Shown piece after piece: positions 63,260-64,000 of a stretch of 64,000 bases of DNA (positions are counted from its first letter, which is position 1; the number at the start of each line of letters is the position of its first letter). The notes under the pieces are model-generated. The model searched no databases. It worked only from the letters and a program-made list of their open reading frames with translations, and was not told where the DNA came from. The stretch is from Pseudomonas soli (GTDB lineage Bacteria > Pseudomonadota > Gammaproteobacteria > Pseudomonadales > Pseudomonadaceae): assembly GCF_900110655.1 (NCBI RefSeq), contig NZ_FOEQ01000007.1, positions 154,516-218,515 of the forward strand, given 5' to 3'. The position numbers were made by a program, and so were the translations under genes.

Positions 63260-64000
63260 CGTTGCTCCGACAGGTATTGCTGATATTCCGGCGTACCGGG
63301 ATAAAGTCGTTGTAATTGCTGGCCCAAGCGGGCTGCGGTGCCCTGCTCGTCAAGGGCAAGTGCCAGGCGATGGCCCAGCAGCAGGCTGCGGGCATTCTGG
63401 TCGCTCAGTTGGCTGAATCGATCGTAGTAATTCCGGGCCGGCACATAATGCCTGTTTTCGTAGGACAACTCAGCCATTTCGAGCAAAGCCTTCGGTTGCC
63501 GCCGATTGAGCCGAAGGGCCTTTTCCAGATATTCGCGGGCCTGAGCGCCCTGCCCGCGCTTCAAGGCGGTGAGCCCGAGGTTCTCGTAGACGCGCGAACG
63601 CTCAGGATACAGGGTATCGGCGGCAGCCTGGAGGAACATCGCGTGGGCTTCGTCGAAATGGCCCTGAGCATATAGGAAACCGCCGTAGTTGTTGCGGATT
63701 CGCGTGTCATCCGGGCGGATGGCCAGGGCTTTTTCGAAATGCTCGCCGGCCAGGGCGGGCTCATCCTCGGCCTGGAATACCAGGGCGAGCGCGGCATGGG
63801 CGTCGGCGTCACGGGCATCGAGGGCCAGGGCCTTGGCCAAGGGAACCTTGGCGCGTTCGGTCAAACCTTGTTGCAAATACCCTAGGCCCAACTGCACATA
63901 GGCCTGCCGGGCCGCTTCGCGCCCCTGGCGGTTGCCCAGGGGATCACCCGCGCCGCCGGACACGCAGCCGGCCAGCAGCGAAAGCGTCAGGATCGACAGC
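63256..64000 (-). CDS. pilF: Type IV pilus lipoprotein PilF/PilW (cut by window edge)
   Basis: At least 247 residues of the pilotin that carries the PilQ secretin to the outer membrane. The visible start LSILTLSLLAGC includes a lipobox and cysteine, so only a few residues are missing beyond the edge. Then come about six TPR units (AYVQLGLGYLQQGLTERAKVPLAKAL; NNYGGFLYAQGHFDEAHAMF). The true start lies past position 64000. The stop overlaps rodZ, as is usual in this cluster. Confidence 0.93.
   Translation of the reverse strand, partial: LSILTLSLLAGCVSGGAGDPLGNRQGREAARQAYVQLGLGYLQQGLTERAKVPLAKALALDARDADAHAALALVFQAEDEPALAGEHFEKALAIRPDDTRIRNNYGGFLYAQGHFDEAHAMFLQAAADTLYPERSRVYENLGLTALKRGQGAQAREYLEKALRLNRRQPKALLEMAELSYENRHYVPARNYYDRFSQLSDQNARSLLLGHRLALALDEQGTAARLGQQLQRLYPGTPEYQQYLSEQR

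Overview
The window is a chromosomal segment of a high-GC gammaproteobacterium. Gene content, protein sequences, REP-type palindromes and gene order all point to a fluorescent pseudomonad of the Pseudomonas putida group; this comes from recognising families and remembered synteny, not from a search. No rRNA, tRNA, CRISPR array, transposase or integrase was seen.

Layout. 1-8.8 kb is core: lptF (cut by the window edge, minus), then pepA, holC, a small acidic protein, valS and rlmF (plus), and the nucleoid pair hupN (minus) and yejK (plus). 8.8-17.2 kb is more variable: a small Pseudomonas protein behind a long structured leader, a GIY-YIG protein, an NTF2-like protein, a GntR-MFS pair, an amino acid permease, an AEC carrier, and a two-gene unit encoding a HET-C-like (zinc phospholipase C/P1-like) protein preceded by a perfect LexA box. 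17.3-19.1 kb encodes the redox two-component system RoxSR. 19.3-31 kb holds a SIMPL protein and a dipeptide uptake locus with three substrate-binding proteins, an OprD-family porin, two permeases and two ATPases, with hairpins between the upstream genes.

31-36 kb has a 24-residue membrane peptide, a PhnA-like membrane protein and a plus-strand amine/polyamine-like module (NTF2-AraC regulator, FAD oxidoreductase, cupin, PotF-like binding protein). 36-41.7 kb has prfC and a complete osmoprotectant ABC operon. 41.7-54.2 kb is rich in iron and polyamine genes: fecI-fecR-fecA-type surface signalling, ornithine decarboxylase speC, a Sel1 protein, piuC and piuA (divergent, Fur-like boxes between them) and the PepSY-flavoprotein reductase piuB. 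54.3-64 kb is a mostly minus-strand housekeeping block: YafV-type amidase and methionine aminotransferase, then der, bamB, the YfgM-like protein, hisS, ispG, rodZ and pilF (cut by the window edge).

The most interesting element is the SOS-type promoter at 15.27-15.32 kb: a good sigma70 promoter whose spacer contains a perfect 14-bp palindrome and whose start region overlaps a perfect CTGT-N8-ACAG box, driving a HET-C-like enzyme and a 62-residue partner of unknown function.
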